From Streptomyces lichenis (GTDB lineage: Bacteria; Actinomycetota; Actinomycetes; Streptomycetales; Streptomycetaceae): a stretch of DNA of 64,000 nt. This document shows, one piece after another, positions 19,501-29,200 of the stretch. Below the pieces are notes generated by a model that saw only the letters and a program-made list of their open reading frames with translations, was not told where the DNA came from and searched no databases. Position 1 is the stretch's first letter; every line of letters begins with the position of its first letter. The DNA is taken from assembly GCF_023218175.1 (NCBI RefSeq), contig NZ_JALPTH010000009.1, positions 152,009 to 216,008 on the forward strand, in the 5' to 3' direction. Made by a program: the position numbers and the translations under genes.

Positions 19501-22500
19501 TCACCCGTATCCGGGACTGGGCCGCCCAGCGGGTCGGGGCCGCGCCGGGCAGCTCCGCCTACCGGGAGCTGGACGCCTTCTTCTCCAGCGACTCATTCCA
19601 GCGCCATGCCAGGATGCTGGCCGCCGGGCGGCTGACCACCGCCCCGCTCTTCGCCGACGATCGGGGGCGCACCCCGCTGGGGGTGTTCGTGGTGGAACGG
19701 GTGGTGCCGGTGCGCGCCACCCTCGTCGACGAGACCCCGGACGCCGAGCTGCGCGACATCATCACCTCCACCGTGCGCAGCGACCGCTCGCTGGCCCGGA
19801 ACCTCAACTTCGGGCTGGACGGGGTTCTGGGACCCGCCTTCAACTTCCTCGACCTCGGCGACAGCGTGCTCAACCTCCGGCTCCAGTTCGGGCCCGCCTT
19901 CCGCTATCTGTTCTCGGTCTCGCGCTCCAACGGCCTGGGCGGCTTCGGCGGGTTGAAGACCTCCGGGCAGGTCAAGGGCGACCCGACCGGGCTGTATCTG
20001 GTCCGCAAGACGGTGCACGTCCGGCATGTGGGCAGCGGCGGCCCCGCGCGGGTCTTCCAGACCTGGAGCGTGGACCGGATGACCCGTACCGAGGCGCGGC
20101 GGCTGGCCGGCTGGGACGACGGGACGGCACTCCCCACCCGGCACGGGCTGCCCGAGCCGTTCGCCCCCGCCTATCTCACGGTCGACCATCCGCCGACCCT
20201 CGGGATGCACCGGGTCGAGGAGTTCGCCCATGCCAACGGGGCCCGGACCCGTACCAGCGGCGGCGGTCCGGCCCGTACCCTGCCGGACGAGTTCGCCGAC
20301 ACCCTGCTCACCACCCTGGCGGCGGAGTACCCGGGGATGGTCGCCCCGCTCGACCAGCTCACCCCGCCCGGTCCCGGCAGCCGCTGGACCAGCGACGACG
20401 CCTACAAGACGGCGCTGGCCAACACGCTGACGGTGCTCACCGCGCTCTCCCACCAGAGCCTCGGCGCCGCGCTGGAGGCGCTGACCACCACCGGCATCCG
20501 GGTGCGGCTGATCGAGCCCGGCACCCTGGGACGCGGACACCGCTACGTCTGGGTGCACGGCGAGCTGACCAACCGGCGGTACGAGGGCCGGCAGGACGAC
20601 CTCAAGCTGCGGCACAGCGCCCCGGGCGGCCAGCGGATGGACGGCCAGGAGAGCCGCAAGCGCACCCTGGGCGGCGGCTTCGACCTCCAACTCGCCTTCC
20701 GCGACCCGGACCCCGGGGCGGGCGAGGCGATCGGCGCCCCGGACAACGCCGGGGTGCTCTCGCTCGGCTGGCGCTCCGCCGTCCAGCACGACTCCGAGTC
20801 GGGCCACGGGGCCTCGGTCACCAACGAGCCCATGTCGGTGAGCACCAAGGCCTCCCACCTCTACCGCTACGACCTCGCCCTCACCGTCAGCCACGGCGGC
20901 CACTGGCGGTTCCGGGGGCTGGTGCGCGGGGTGGCCACCCTGGGGCTGCTCGGCACCCAGCCGTTCGTCTTCCGCCGCCCGCAGGCCCTGCTGATGGGCA
21001 CCGGCCCGAACGGCGCCCCGGTCGGCGGCGGCCCGGTCACCGGCCAGGTCCTGATCAGCGTCCCCGACCGGCACACCCCGGCCGTCGACCCGCACCGGCC
21101 CGGTTTCCCCAACCCGTACCGCACCCTCGGCGGGGCCCTGCCCAGCACCGCCCTGACCCGCCGCCAGGCGCATGCGCTGGCCACCGGCGGACCACCGCCG
21201 CCCGGCGGTCCGGAGCACCGGCTCTTCACCGAGCTGCGGCAGCACGCCTTCCTCACCCTCACCGTGGTGGTGCCGCTCGGACTGGTCGAGACCGCGGGCA
21301 CGGTGATGCGGGACGCCTCCGGCGGGAGCTGGCAGTTCTCCTACGAGGGCGCCCCGGCCCGGGAGGCGGTGCTGAGGTCCTTCCAGCCGCAGTTCGCCAC
21401 CGCCTCCTTCGACCAGAGCTCCGGCCCGCTCGGCCTCACCACCGCCGGCCTGATGGGCAAACCCCCGTACGGCACGCTGTGGGGCACCTTCCGCCAGTTC
21501 ACCACCGTCACCGGCATCCACGCCCTGACCGGTCCGGTGGAGATGGACACCGAGATGATCCTCGGCAGCGGCACCCAGGCCACCGGCAAGACCGGGCGGA
21601 GCGTCACCCACTCCTTCGGCGGCCAACTCACCTACGCCAAACCGCACTCGGGGACGCATGGGCCCTTCGGCGCGTACGGGCTGGTGGCCAACCCCTGGTC
21701 GGAGAGCGGCCAGCGCAGTCTGACCCTGAGCCGCGCCGTGGTCGCCGACCTCAACCTCAAGAGCTTCGGCCACCAGGTCCTGGTCAGCGGCACCGTCGAG
21801 CACCGACTGGCGATGGTCTCCAGCATGCTCGGCACCACCGCCGCCGGTCTCCCGCTCGTCCCCTCCTCGTTGGCCGGCGCCGCCGGGTCGGTGGTCTCCG
21901 TCCCCGGCGGCTGGCTGGCCCATGTCCCCGAGAAGAGCGCCCATCTGCTGGGCATCCTGGACGACGGCCTGGGGCCCGTACCCCGCTACACCGCCGACGC
22001 CTGGTCGCCGCAGCCCTGGATGCGGGGCAACAGCTTCGGCACCTATCCGGTCAACGGCCTGGACCCGACCGCCGTCCTCGCCGACTTCCAGGCGCAGGTG
22101 GCCGCCCTGGGGCTGGACGACCACGCCCAGGAGCACATCCGCCAGCATGTCACCGCCCGGGTGCTGCGGGCCCTGCACCGGGAGCTGACCGGCACGGGCA
22201 CCAGCACCGCCACCCGCTCCGGCGGCTGGGGGTGGCGGCAGGTCCGGGTCGGCGGGCGGCGGGCCCGGGTCCGGGTCGAACTGCTGCCCGGCACACCGGC
22301 CCTGGAGATGCTGGACCACTCCCAGGAGCGGGAGGAGAACCGCCGCGCGGTCCAGTCCGTCCAGGAGAGCGCCGACTTCACCTCCGGCAAGGACATCGGC
22401 ATGCTGGTCGGCGAGGCCGTCCACACCGGCGACCCGACCGCCGTCGCCGCCGGGCCCGTCTACACCGAGACCGGCACCTCGCGGCGCTCGGTCTCCGCCG

Positions 22501-25500
22501 CCCACTCCACCGCGAGCAGCACCACCTACCGCGCTGCCTCCACCGAACCGCACGCCGAGATCACCACCCCCTACCGGCTGCGCCTCACCCTGGAGTTCGA
22601 CGACGAGACGCCCACTGACGGGGGTGGGGCTTCCCCCGCCCCCCGCCGGAGGGCCGGGGCACGCGCGGGCGAGGCGGCGCGGCGCTTCACCGGCCGGCAG
22701 CGGATCACCGCCACCGGTGACGCCGGCGCGCTGCGCGAACACGTACCACTCAGCCTGATGGCGCCCGGTCCTGCCCCGGGTGTCGCCGCCTCCGACCCCC
22801 GGCTCGCCCCACCCGACCTCACCCCCACAACCCCGCCTCGCTCCGGGGCGCGCCCCGGGCTGCTCGGCGGCGGCGCCCGCCACACCGACGGCAGCCTCCG
22901 GCCGTTCACCGTCCCCGAGAACGGCTTCCACGTCCGCCGCGTCCTCGGCCTGGAGCACATCCGGGAGGCGAGCCGCCGGGCCATCGCCGAGGGGTACGGG
23001 ACCGACCTCGGCGGCCTGGACGGCGACGGCGACGGGACCGGCGCCCCCGACGCCGCCCGCCGCGCCGCCCTGCTGCGCCGCGCCTCCACCACCACCCTCA
23101 CCCACCCCGGCGGCGGCCCCGCCCAGACCCTGGAGGACGCCACCACCAACACCGCGCTGTCCACCTTCTACGACCAGGCCGCCACCCCTGGCGGCTACGA
23201 GGTGCCCGGCCTGACCCACCGCAACCCGGTGGGCACCGACTCCGCCCGGCTCTCCCTGCACGCCGTGCCGGACTTCTCCGGGGCGGTGCTGCTGACCGTC
23301 GCCGACGGGATGAAGACGGAGGTGCTGCGGGAGACCGCCGAGGGCGTGTCCACCTCCGTCTCCCAGGAGAACACCCAGGACTCGGCGCTCGGCGGCGGCG
23401 TCGCCATCCGCACCGAGCAGACCGGGCTCAACCAGCCCACCGCCACCCTCACCGGCCCCTACGCCGCCGACGGGGACGGCGCGCCGGTGGGGGAGGACCA
23501 CCTCTCCTCCCTCAACGTCAAACCGAAGACCGGCCGGAGCTTCCTCTTCGCCGTGCCCACCGACTGGCTCGCCGTCGCCGAGGTGCACCGGGGCGTCAAG
23601 GACAGCGCGCCCGGCCGCCTCGCCCGCCACCTCACCGGCCCCTTCGCCAAGCACCCGCCTCGCGGACCCAAGGCCGTCTCCGCGCGCACCCACGCCCTGG
23701 TCTGGATCCGCGACGACGTCGCCCGGGAGCTCGGGCTGATCGACGACACCGTCTTCCCCGCCCGGGTCTCCGCCGCCTGGGACGCGGTCACCGCCGCCGC
23801 CAAGGCCTGGACCGACGCCGACAAGGCGTACTGGAAGAAGCGCCGCGCCTCAGCGGGGCTGCGCGAGGAGCGGGACGCCGCGGCCGCCGCGCTGGACACC
23901 GCCCGTACCGCGGCCCGGGACACCGCCCGCCGGCTCATTCCGCTGGTCGACGCCCTGGAGGAGGCCGACACCGTCCTGGCCGACGCCGAGTCCGCCGGGC
24001 GGACCGCCCATACGGCCGCCGACGGGCTGGAGACGGCCGCCGGGCAGCTGGAGACCGCGGCCACCGCCATCACCCGGGCCGACGACACCGCCGCCCAGGT
24101 GCGCCGGTCCACCCGCCACACCGTGGACCGCGCCCGGCGCGCCCGGGACGACCTCACCCGCTGGGCCGCCCTGCCCGGCGGCGGCCCCCGCCCCGCCGTC
24201 CTGCGCCGGGCCGAGGAACGCCTGCGCACGGCCCAGGCCGCCGCCGCCCGGCACACCGCCGAGGCCGACCGCCGCGCCGCCGACGCCCGTACCGCGTACG
24301 GATCCGCCCTGGCCCGGCTCACCACCGCCGAGGCCGCCGCACCTCCCGCGCCGCCGGCGGGCCCCGCCCCGGTGACTTCCGCTGCCACCCCGCCCGAGGC
24401 CGGGCGGGCCCGGCACACCGCCACCGCGCTGCGTGCCGCCGCCGACCAGCGGACCGCCGAGGCCCGGCGGCGGCAGCGCGTCGCCGCGCGGACCCTCGAA
24501 CGGGCCGCCCGCGAGGACGCCTCGGCCCGGGCCGCCCGCGACCGCGCCATGATCCGCTCCCGGGCGGCCGGCCGCGCCCTGCACGCCCGCCGTGCCGAAC
24601 TGCGCGCCCTCACCCGCACCGCCGAGGCCGCCGCCACCGAGCTGCACCGGGTACGCGCCGCCACCGACCTGCTCACCCGCTGGCACCAGCTCGGCGCCAC
24701 CCCCCAGGGCCGCGCCCTGCGCGCCGGACTCGCCGAACCACCGCCGGTGACCCACCGGCCCGTGTCCCGCCCCCGGCCCCCGGCGCCGCCCGCCCCGCCG
24801 CGCCCCCGCTACCTCGCATCCCCGGACGGCACCCGGCTGACCGCGCCCGACGGCACCGGCCACACCCTGCTGGACGTCCCCCGCGACGGCGACGCCTTCT
24901 TCCACGCCCTGGCCCACGGGCTGGCCGCTGCCGCACCCGCCCTCGCCGCCCACCACGGCATCGACCCGGCCGACCCGGACACCCCCCGGATCCTGCGCGC
25001 CATGCTCGCCGCCCGGCTCGCCGACCCGGCCGACGCGGACCTGCTGGACGCCGTCGCCCCGGACGACACCGACACCTTCGCCGCCGCCGAGATCGACGCC
25101 ACCGGGCCGGTGGCGGCGCTGGCCCCGGGGACGCCCGGCCGCCGCGAGTTCGACCAGCTCGCCGTCGTCCCACACGCCGCCGCGCTGGACTCCACGGCCC
25201 GCTCCCGGCTCGCCCGGTCCCAGCTGCTGCGGCCGGGCAGCGCTCCCGGCGACACCGGCTGGGACCACTCCGCCGCCGACCTGCTCCCGCTCCTCGCGGC
25301 CCGCACCTTCGGCGTGGAGGTCACCGTGGTCCGCGGCGACGGCACCTTCCAGACCTTCACCCCGGGGCGCCGGCCCGGCCCCGGGCTCCCGCCCGCGCTC
25401 GGCGGCGGCACACCCGGCCCGTACCCCCCGCTCGTCCTCCTCCTGGACGACCGCCACTACCGCCTCGCCGTACCGGCGCCTTCGCGTTCCGCCCCACCGC

Positions 25501-26057
25501 CCCCGGCGCCGTCGCGCCCGGCCCCTCCTGTGCCGTCGCCGCGCCCGACGCCTGTGCCGCCGTCGCGCCCGGCCCCGTCCCCGCCGGGACCGCCTGCCCC
25601 GTCGCCGCCCGGCGGTACCGGTGCCGTGTTCGACGGCTTCGAGGAGGCGCTGCTCGCCGCGCTGGGGCCGGACCGGCGCTCCGCGCTGCTCGACCGCCGG
25701 CAGCCGGTACCGGTGGCCGAACTCGCCGACGCGGGGGTCACCGTGTCCGCCGCCGCCTCCGTCCAGGCGGTGCTGGCCGGCGGCACCCTGAGCGCCGAGG
25801 AGCTGGGGCTCACCCCCGAGGAGCAGCTGCGCTGGCTGCTCGCCCGCCGGGTCGCCGCCACCCAGGCCGCGCCGGGCGGGGCGGACGCGGCGGCGCTGGC
25901 CGTGGTGGTGGCCGCCGCGGAGGCGCTGGGCCTGGACCTCGACGTCATCCTGCCCGGGGGAGGGACGCGCTCCTACCGGGCCGACCCGGACGGCACCGGC
26001 ACCCTCACGGTGCGGCTGCTCCCGGACGGCCGGTGGCAGGTGGCCCCGGCGCCGTGA
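15594..26057 (+). CDS. Giant cysteine-free T7SS-associated protein with zincin and inactive OTU-like domains
   Basis: 3,487 residues, GTG start with GGAG 6 nt upstream. Residues 1 to about 330 are a helical, partly hydrophobic module like the CpnT N-terminal/WXG100-like domain that routes actinobacterial toxins to type VII secretion. A Pro/Gly/Thr-rich linker (about 335-670) leads to a zincin-like domain with HEIGHQLGLRDE (His816, Glu817, His820). After a second Pro-rich linker, about 1,700 residues of beta-rich sequence without recognisable family follow. Then comes an Ala/Arg/Glu coiled coil (about 2730-3045) and an OTU-like domain (about 3085-3295) with RDGDAFFHA and DDRHY (His3288). The OTU nucleophile is Ala3101. 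The whole protein contains no cysteine. I infer a secreted polymorphic-toxin-like effector; NCBI names relatives 'lonely Cys domain' or 'WXG100-like' proteins, from memory. Confidence 0.85.
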   Translation: MQEINFPEDVRKMLWILIGEMPLEARENLAYESRELYHRYGRGLKSLQEEIRASIAEAATALPKEVADPYISALSVLVDDAGISHIDQMVDQLDEISAGQVDHSIKIQGAKWEIIAEIISLIAELAILAALAAFTGGTSVTQMFLARARSRLAVLLIVQRLLRMSGLGPALTGALTEALQVLAVQLAQIALNEGPRKPDGIDWKEVGKGAAFGALAGLFSGWLGGAFDLFGNFFKNYLKKNVDGFDSWVKRNPFTVKTLDVLNDLPEAFVVGAVSESAAEVLVQGLFDGVWEFKWETFVGSGTSSMFQVVTDVGGGGGGLWLNKWLTDTRAFPEVNRVGPAGGGPGGRGAGGVDGAPTRHAPAPTGPAPFVPPPPLSTTTSGGDTARFGDPSPVPLPTRSAGGPPPVLPSGGGTVPRPVGSHPGPEGADDDPGVSGRTETPSRSGGFEAGGTGPLTAPGALDPPRVTPSGALAPPRVLPSPSAPVVRPDVDGLLGEYGGRPSGPRGAGTLDSGATPSTGDEAPAPGTTTPSLTPGGGRPLPGGVTGLAGPVGPTGLRPGAGDDPADAFLPEGEPGAAETGADRGTPDYGTPRGGPAGTGSTTGPTGSATGGAGPTAGSAGGEDGTRVRTPAASGTGDGTGDGTDGADTAADSASEAADTPEPGPPPSSAPLTGDPGWEAARKAVEPVTREHVWVDPVSTPADPARPGQTTQYVVRSGFEARRVSYGGETITDLTVRVSGGSEELPPEVWEKLRAGVEEHYNAPRYRLPGGELLHITVEPVGDGPQPHALTVDLVGRDQPMTRTAWWADAEPIDYAHEIGHQLGLRDESRTGPDTAHRPDVPGSLLGDYTRPAPDGFPQAGLRGRHLSLLAAHIGDLDADSARPPRPFPAPAPPGPVRPVRTVGDGPAPTPPDAPPPASRGAEPRTPRPGTDGGTGGGTGPGTGTPLPAPAVPAPAPPIPVPPPAPPAPPAPAPQPVVPSTTGTRNRLDGTRPPRLERGVRPPAARRGRTRFADGGAIPAYIDDLASLLDGADSALLDELLTQPATFGQSAVTLRGAELIAAEAGALLDGGETLRPGARRPGSPPGTGPVAELRAALRQRPRTLVGGLSFPYTNAAGEVRILKVTARHYGRWQRFEDTYGKPAKVDTMDRATVQSGRGANVQSTTQLGIGGPFLGPPSALAFGGLGRLAVRGGYGTKVGYGLTDQVSSQAETRMLDGSQVYLDDLYVELSVTDADGRVVTEPLPPGTAGPAQGAQLGLALRDGLALRLPDSAVKPPKAGRIPRSIALDQDSQYRLVRTEGFGPVTRIRDWAAQRVGAAPGSSAYRELDAFFSSDSFQRHARMLAAGRLTTAPLFADDRGRTPLGVFVVERVVPVRATLVDETPDAELRDIITSTVRSDRSLARNLNFGLDGVLGPAFNFLDLGDSVLNLRLQFGPAFRYLFSVSRSNGLGGFGGLKTSGQVKGDPTGLYLVRKTVHVRHVGSGGPARVFQTWSVDRMTRTEARRLAGWDDGTALPTRHGLPEPFAPAYLTVDHPPTLGMHRVEEFAHANGARTRTSGGGPARTLPDEFADTLLTTLAAEYPGMVAPLDQLTPPGPGSRWTSDDAYKTALANTLTVLTALSHQSLGAALEALTTTGIRVRLIEPGTLGRGHRYVWVHGELTNRRYEGRQDDLKLRHSAPGGQRMDGQESRKRTLGGGFDLQLAFRDPDPGAGEAIGAPDNAGVLSLGWRSAVQHDSESGHGASVTNEPMSVSTKASHLYRYDLALTVSHGGHWRFRGLVRGVATLGLLGTQPFVFRRPQALLMGTGPNGAPVGGGPVTGQVLISVPDRHTPAVDPHRPGFPNPYRTLGGALPSTALTRRQAHALATGGPPPPGGPEHRLFTELRQHAFLTLTVVVPLGLVETAGTVMRDASGGSWQFSYEGAPAREAVLRSFQPQFATASFDQSSGPLGLTTAGLMGKPPYGTLWGTFRQFTTVTGIHALTGPVEMDTEMILGSGTQATGKTGRSVTHSFGGQLTYAKPHSGTHGPFGAYGLVANPWSESGQRSLTLSRAVVADLNLKSFGHQVLVSGTVEHRLAMVSSMLGTTAAGLPLVPSSLAGAAGSVVSVPGGWLAHVPEKSAHLLGILDDGLGPVPRYTADAWSPQPWMRGNSFGTYPVNGLDPTAVLADFQAQVAALGLDDHAQEHIRQHVTARVLRALHRELTGTGTSTATRSGGWGWRQVRVGGRRARVRVELLPGTPALEMLDHSQEREENRRAVQSVQESADFTSGKDIGMLVGEAVHTGDPTAVAAGPVYTETGTSRRSVSAAHSTASSTTYRAASTEPHAEITTPYRLRLTLEFDDETPTDGGGASPAPRRRAGARAGEAARRFTGRQRITATGDAGALREHVPLSLMAPGPAPGVAASDPRLAPPDLTPTTPPRSGARPGLLGGGARHTDGSLRPFTVPENGFHVRRVLGLEHIREASRRAIAEGYGTDLGGLDGDGDGTGAPDAARRAALLRRASTTTLTHPGGGPAQTLEDATTNTALSTFYDQAATPGGYEVPGLTHRNPVGTDSARLSLHAVPDFSGAVLLTVADGMKTEVLRETAEGVSTSVSQENTQDSALGGGVAIRTEQTGLNQPTATLTGPYAADGDGAPVGEDHLSSLNVKPKTGRSFLFAVPTDWLAVAEVHRGVKDSAPGRLARHLTGPFAKHPPRGPKAVSARTHALVWIRDDVARELGLIDDTVFPARVSAAWDAVTAAAKAWTDADKAYWKKRRASAGLREERDAAAAALDTARTAARDTARRLIPLVDALEEADTVLADAESAGRTAHTAADGLETAAGQLETAATAITRADDTAAQVRRSTRHTVDRARRARDDLTRWAALPGGGPRPAVLRRAEERLRTAQAAAARHTAEADRRAADARTAYGSALARLTTAEAAAPPAPPAGPAPVTSAATPPEAGRARHTATALRAAADQRTAEARRRQRVAARTLERAAREDASARAARDRAMIRSRAAGRALHARRAELRALTRTAEAAATELHRVRAATDLLTRWHQLGATPQGRALRAGLAEPPPVTHRPVSRPRPPAPPAPPRPRYLASPDGTRLTAPDGTGHTLLDVPRDGDAFFHALAHGLAAAAPALAAHHGIDPADPDTPRILRAMLAARLADPADADLLDAVAPDDTDTFAAAEIDATGPVAALAPGTPGRREFDQLAVVPHAAALDSTARSRLARSQLLRPGSAPGDTGWDHSAADLLPLLAARTFGVEVTVVRGDGTFQTFTPGRRPGPGLPPALGGGTPGPYPPLVLLLDDRHYRLAVPAPSRSAPPPPAPSRPAPPVPSPRPTPVPPSRPAPSPPGPPAPSPPGGTGAVFDGFEEALLAALGPDRRSALLDRRQPVPVAELADAGVTVSAAASVQAVLAGGTLSAEELGLTPEEQLRWLLARRVAATQAAPGGADAAALAVVVAAAEALGLDLDVILPGGGTRSYRADPDGTGTLTVRLLPDGRWQVAPAP

Positions 26058-26280
26058 ACCGCGGCCCCGGGCCCGGCCCGTACGGGCGGTGGCCCCGACG
26101 CCTGACCTCCGCGGCCTGGGGCCGTACGGGCGGTGGCCCGGGTGCCCTTAACCGCGGCCTGGCTCCGTACGGCAGGTGGCAGGTGCCCCCGGCACCCTGA
26201 CCTGCGGCCCCGGGCCCGTACGGGACTCCGCCGTCCGGGGCGCGTACGGGACAGCGGCGTCCGGGCCCGTACGGGCGGCG
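26023..26280. repeat. Degenerate tandem repeats derived from the 3' end of giant gene 1
   Basis: The last codons and stop of giant gene 1 (CGG-ACG-GCC-GGT-GG ... CCG-TGA ACCGCGG) are followed by decayed copies beginning at about 26078, 26122 and 26166. Each has CGTACGG, GGTGGC, a TGA- or TAA-like stop position and a CGCGGCC-like tail. Shorter CGTACGGG units begin near 26217, 26242 and 26267. They fill the 223-bp gap before the convergent ATPase gene. No separate terminator hairpin is evident. Confidence 0.7.
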
Positions 26281-29200
26281 TCAGACCGGGGACTGGCGGG
26301 CGCCCGGCAGGTCCTCCGGGAGCAGCAGGCGCAGGTCCTCCAGGCCGGGCGTGGCGATGGTGCCGAGCCGGCGGGCCTGCTGGGTCATCATCTCCTCCAC
26401 CAGCTGGCGGCCGGTACGGGCGTTGCCGAAGGAGCGGTCCCGGGGCAGCGCCGCCACATAGCCGCGCAGCGCCTCCACCGTGGACGGCGGGCAGTCGTAG
26501 CCCGAGTCCGCCGCCTGGGCGGTGATGATCCCCACCAACTCGTCGGTGGTGTAGTCCTCGAAGACCACGGTACGGGTGAACCGGGAGGTGAGGCCCGGGT
26601 TGGAGTCCAGGAAGCGGCGCATCTCCGCGCTGTACCCGGCGGCGATCACCACGATCTCGTCGCGGTGGTCCTCCATCAGCTTCAGCAGCGTCTCCACCGC
26701 CTCCCGGCCGAAGTCCGAGGGCGAGCCCTCCGGTGTGAGGGTGTACGCCTCGTCGATGAACAGCACCCCGCCCAGGGCCCGTTCGAAGACCTCCTTGGTC
26801 AGCTGCGCGGTGTGCCCGACATAGCGGCCGACCAGGTCGGCGCGGGCCACCTCCACCAACTGCCCCTTGGGCAGCACGCCGAGGGAGTGCAGGATGTCCG
26901 CGTACAGCCGGGCCACCGTGGTCTTGCCGGTGCCGGGCGGCCCGGAGAAGACCAGGTGCTGGCTGATCCGGGGGGCCGGCAGCCCCGCCGCGCGCCGCTG
27001 CCGCGCGGTGGCCAGCAGATGGACCTGGTCGGTCACCGCCCGCTTCACCGCCGAGAGCCCGACCATGGCCTCCAGCTTGGCCAGCAGCTCGTCCGAACTG
27101 CCCGCCGCGTCCTGCGCGTCGGCCCCCTGGCCGACCGGCACGTCCTCGGGGAGCAGCAGCGACAGGTCGCTCTCGGCCGGATCGCGCATCGACCCCAGCC
27201 GGAACGCCTGCCGGTCGACCATCTCCTCGAACACCCGCCGCGCCGCACGGCCGTTGCCGAAGGTGGCGCCGCGCTCCATCCGGCCGTAGTGGCGGGCCAG
27301 CGCGTCCAGGGTGCCCGGGTCCAGCGTGTAGTGGTGCGCCTCGCACATCTGCTCGGTGATGGTGACCAGCTCCTCCACCGAGTAGTTGGCGAAGTCGATG
27401 GTCCGGGTGAAGCGGGAGGCCAGACCCGGGTTGGACTCCAGGAAGGCGCCCATCTCGTCGGTGTAGCCGGCGGCGATCACCACCACCTCGTCGCGGTGGT
27501 CCTCCATCAGCTTCAGCAGCGTGTCGATGGCCTCCCGGCCGAAGTCCGCGCCGCCGCCCTTGCCGTCCGACAGCAGGGTGTACGCCTCGTCCAGGAACAG
27601 CACCCCGCCCAGCGCCTCCTTGAACGCCTCGGTGGTCTTGATCGCGGTGCCGCCGATCACCTGCGCCACCAGATCGGCCCGGGAGACCTCCACCAGGTGC
27701 CCCGAGCGCAGCACCCCCAGCTCGGTCAGGATGCCGCCGTACAGCCGGGCCACGGTGGTCTTGCCGGTGCCGGGCGGCCCGGAGAAGACCAGATGGCGGC
27801 TCATCGGCGGCACCGGCATGCCGAGCCGGGTCCGGCGCTGCGCCAGCTGGTTGAGGTTGACCAGGGTCCGCACCTGGTGCTTGACGTCGGCCAGCCCGAT
27901 CAGCGACTCCAGCTCCTCCAGCGGCCCCTTGGGGGCGGCCCGGCCCGGCCGGCCCCCGGCGCCCGCCGCCTGGGCCGCCACCTCGGCGCCCCAGAGGTCC
28001 GGCGCGCCGTTGCCCGTGCTGGTCAGGTCCTCCACGGTGAGCCGCTCGCCCGGCCGGGTCTGCCGCAGGCCCGCGCCCCGGTTCTCCCGTACGGCGCAGC
28101 CGGTCGCGGTGACCGGTTCGGCGCTGTCCACCCGGATGCCGTCCCCGGTGGAGCCGCTGACCAGGCAGGCCGACAGGGTCACCCGGGCCCCCTCGGAGGC
28201 GAGCACCCCGTGCGCCCCGGAGTCGGTGATCTCGGCGCGCAGCACCGAGAGTTCACCGCCGCCGTCCACCCCGACGCCGGACGCCCCGGAGGCGTGCACC
28301 CGGCAGTCTCGTATCGTGCCCAGGCCCTCCGCGGCGACCCGCAGGCCCACGTCGGCGGACTGGCGGATCGCGGTGTCCCGCAGCTGGGGGTTGCCGCCGG
28401 CGCCGATCCGCACGCCGTCCGCGCCGGCGCCCTCGATCTCGCAGTGCTCCAGCCGGCCCCGGCCGCCGTCCACGACCTCCATGCCCGTGCCGCGGGCGTC
28501 GAGCACCCGGGCCCGGCGCAGCAGCGGGTTGGCGCCGCCGCGGACCAGCAGCCCGGTGCCGGCCGCGTCCTGGAGGTGCAGCCGGTCGAACTCGGCGGCC
28601 GAGTCCTCGTCCAGCAGCACCGCCGCCAGCGGGTCGGCGCAGTCCCGCACCGTGGTGTCGGTCAGCGACGGGGCACTGGAGCCGATCACCCGGATCGCCG
28701 AAGCGCCGGCCGAGTCGAACGCGCAGCCCCGGAACATCCCCCGGGACCGCTCGGTGACGGCCAGTCCGTTGCCCTTGGTGCGCGAGGTGCGGCAGTCCAC
28801 CAGCTCGGGGGCCGCGCCGGAGGCGATGACGATGCCGGGGCCCCGGGTGCCGGTGACCGTGACGTCCTCCAGCACCGGGCGGGAGTCGCTGGTGATGTAG
28901 ACGCCTACGGCCGCGTCGTGCACCCGGGTCCGCGCCACCCGGGTGGCGCTGCTGCCCTCCAGGGCGATGGCCGGCTTCTCGGTGCCCGAGATCTCGCAGT
29001 CCTCCACGGTGCCGGTCGCCTCGCCGTTGGCCAGCACGCCGTTGCCCCGGGCGTCCCGGATGCGGCAGCCGCGCACGGCGGTACGGGCCTGCTCGCCGAT
29101 GACCACGCCGGTGGTGCCGAGATTCTCGATGACGCAGTCCGCCACCACCGTCCCGGTGGGCGCGGTGTCCACCACCCCCGCGCCGTCCGGGTTGCTCACC

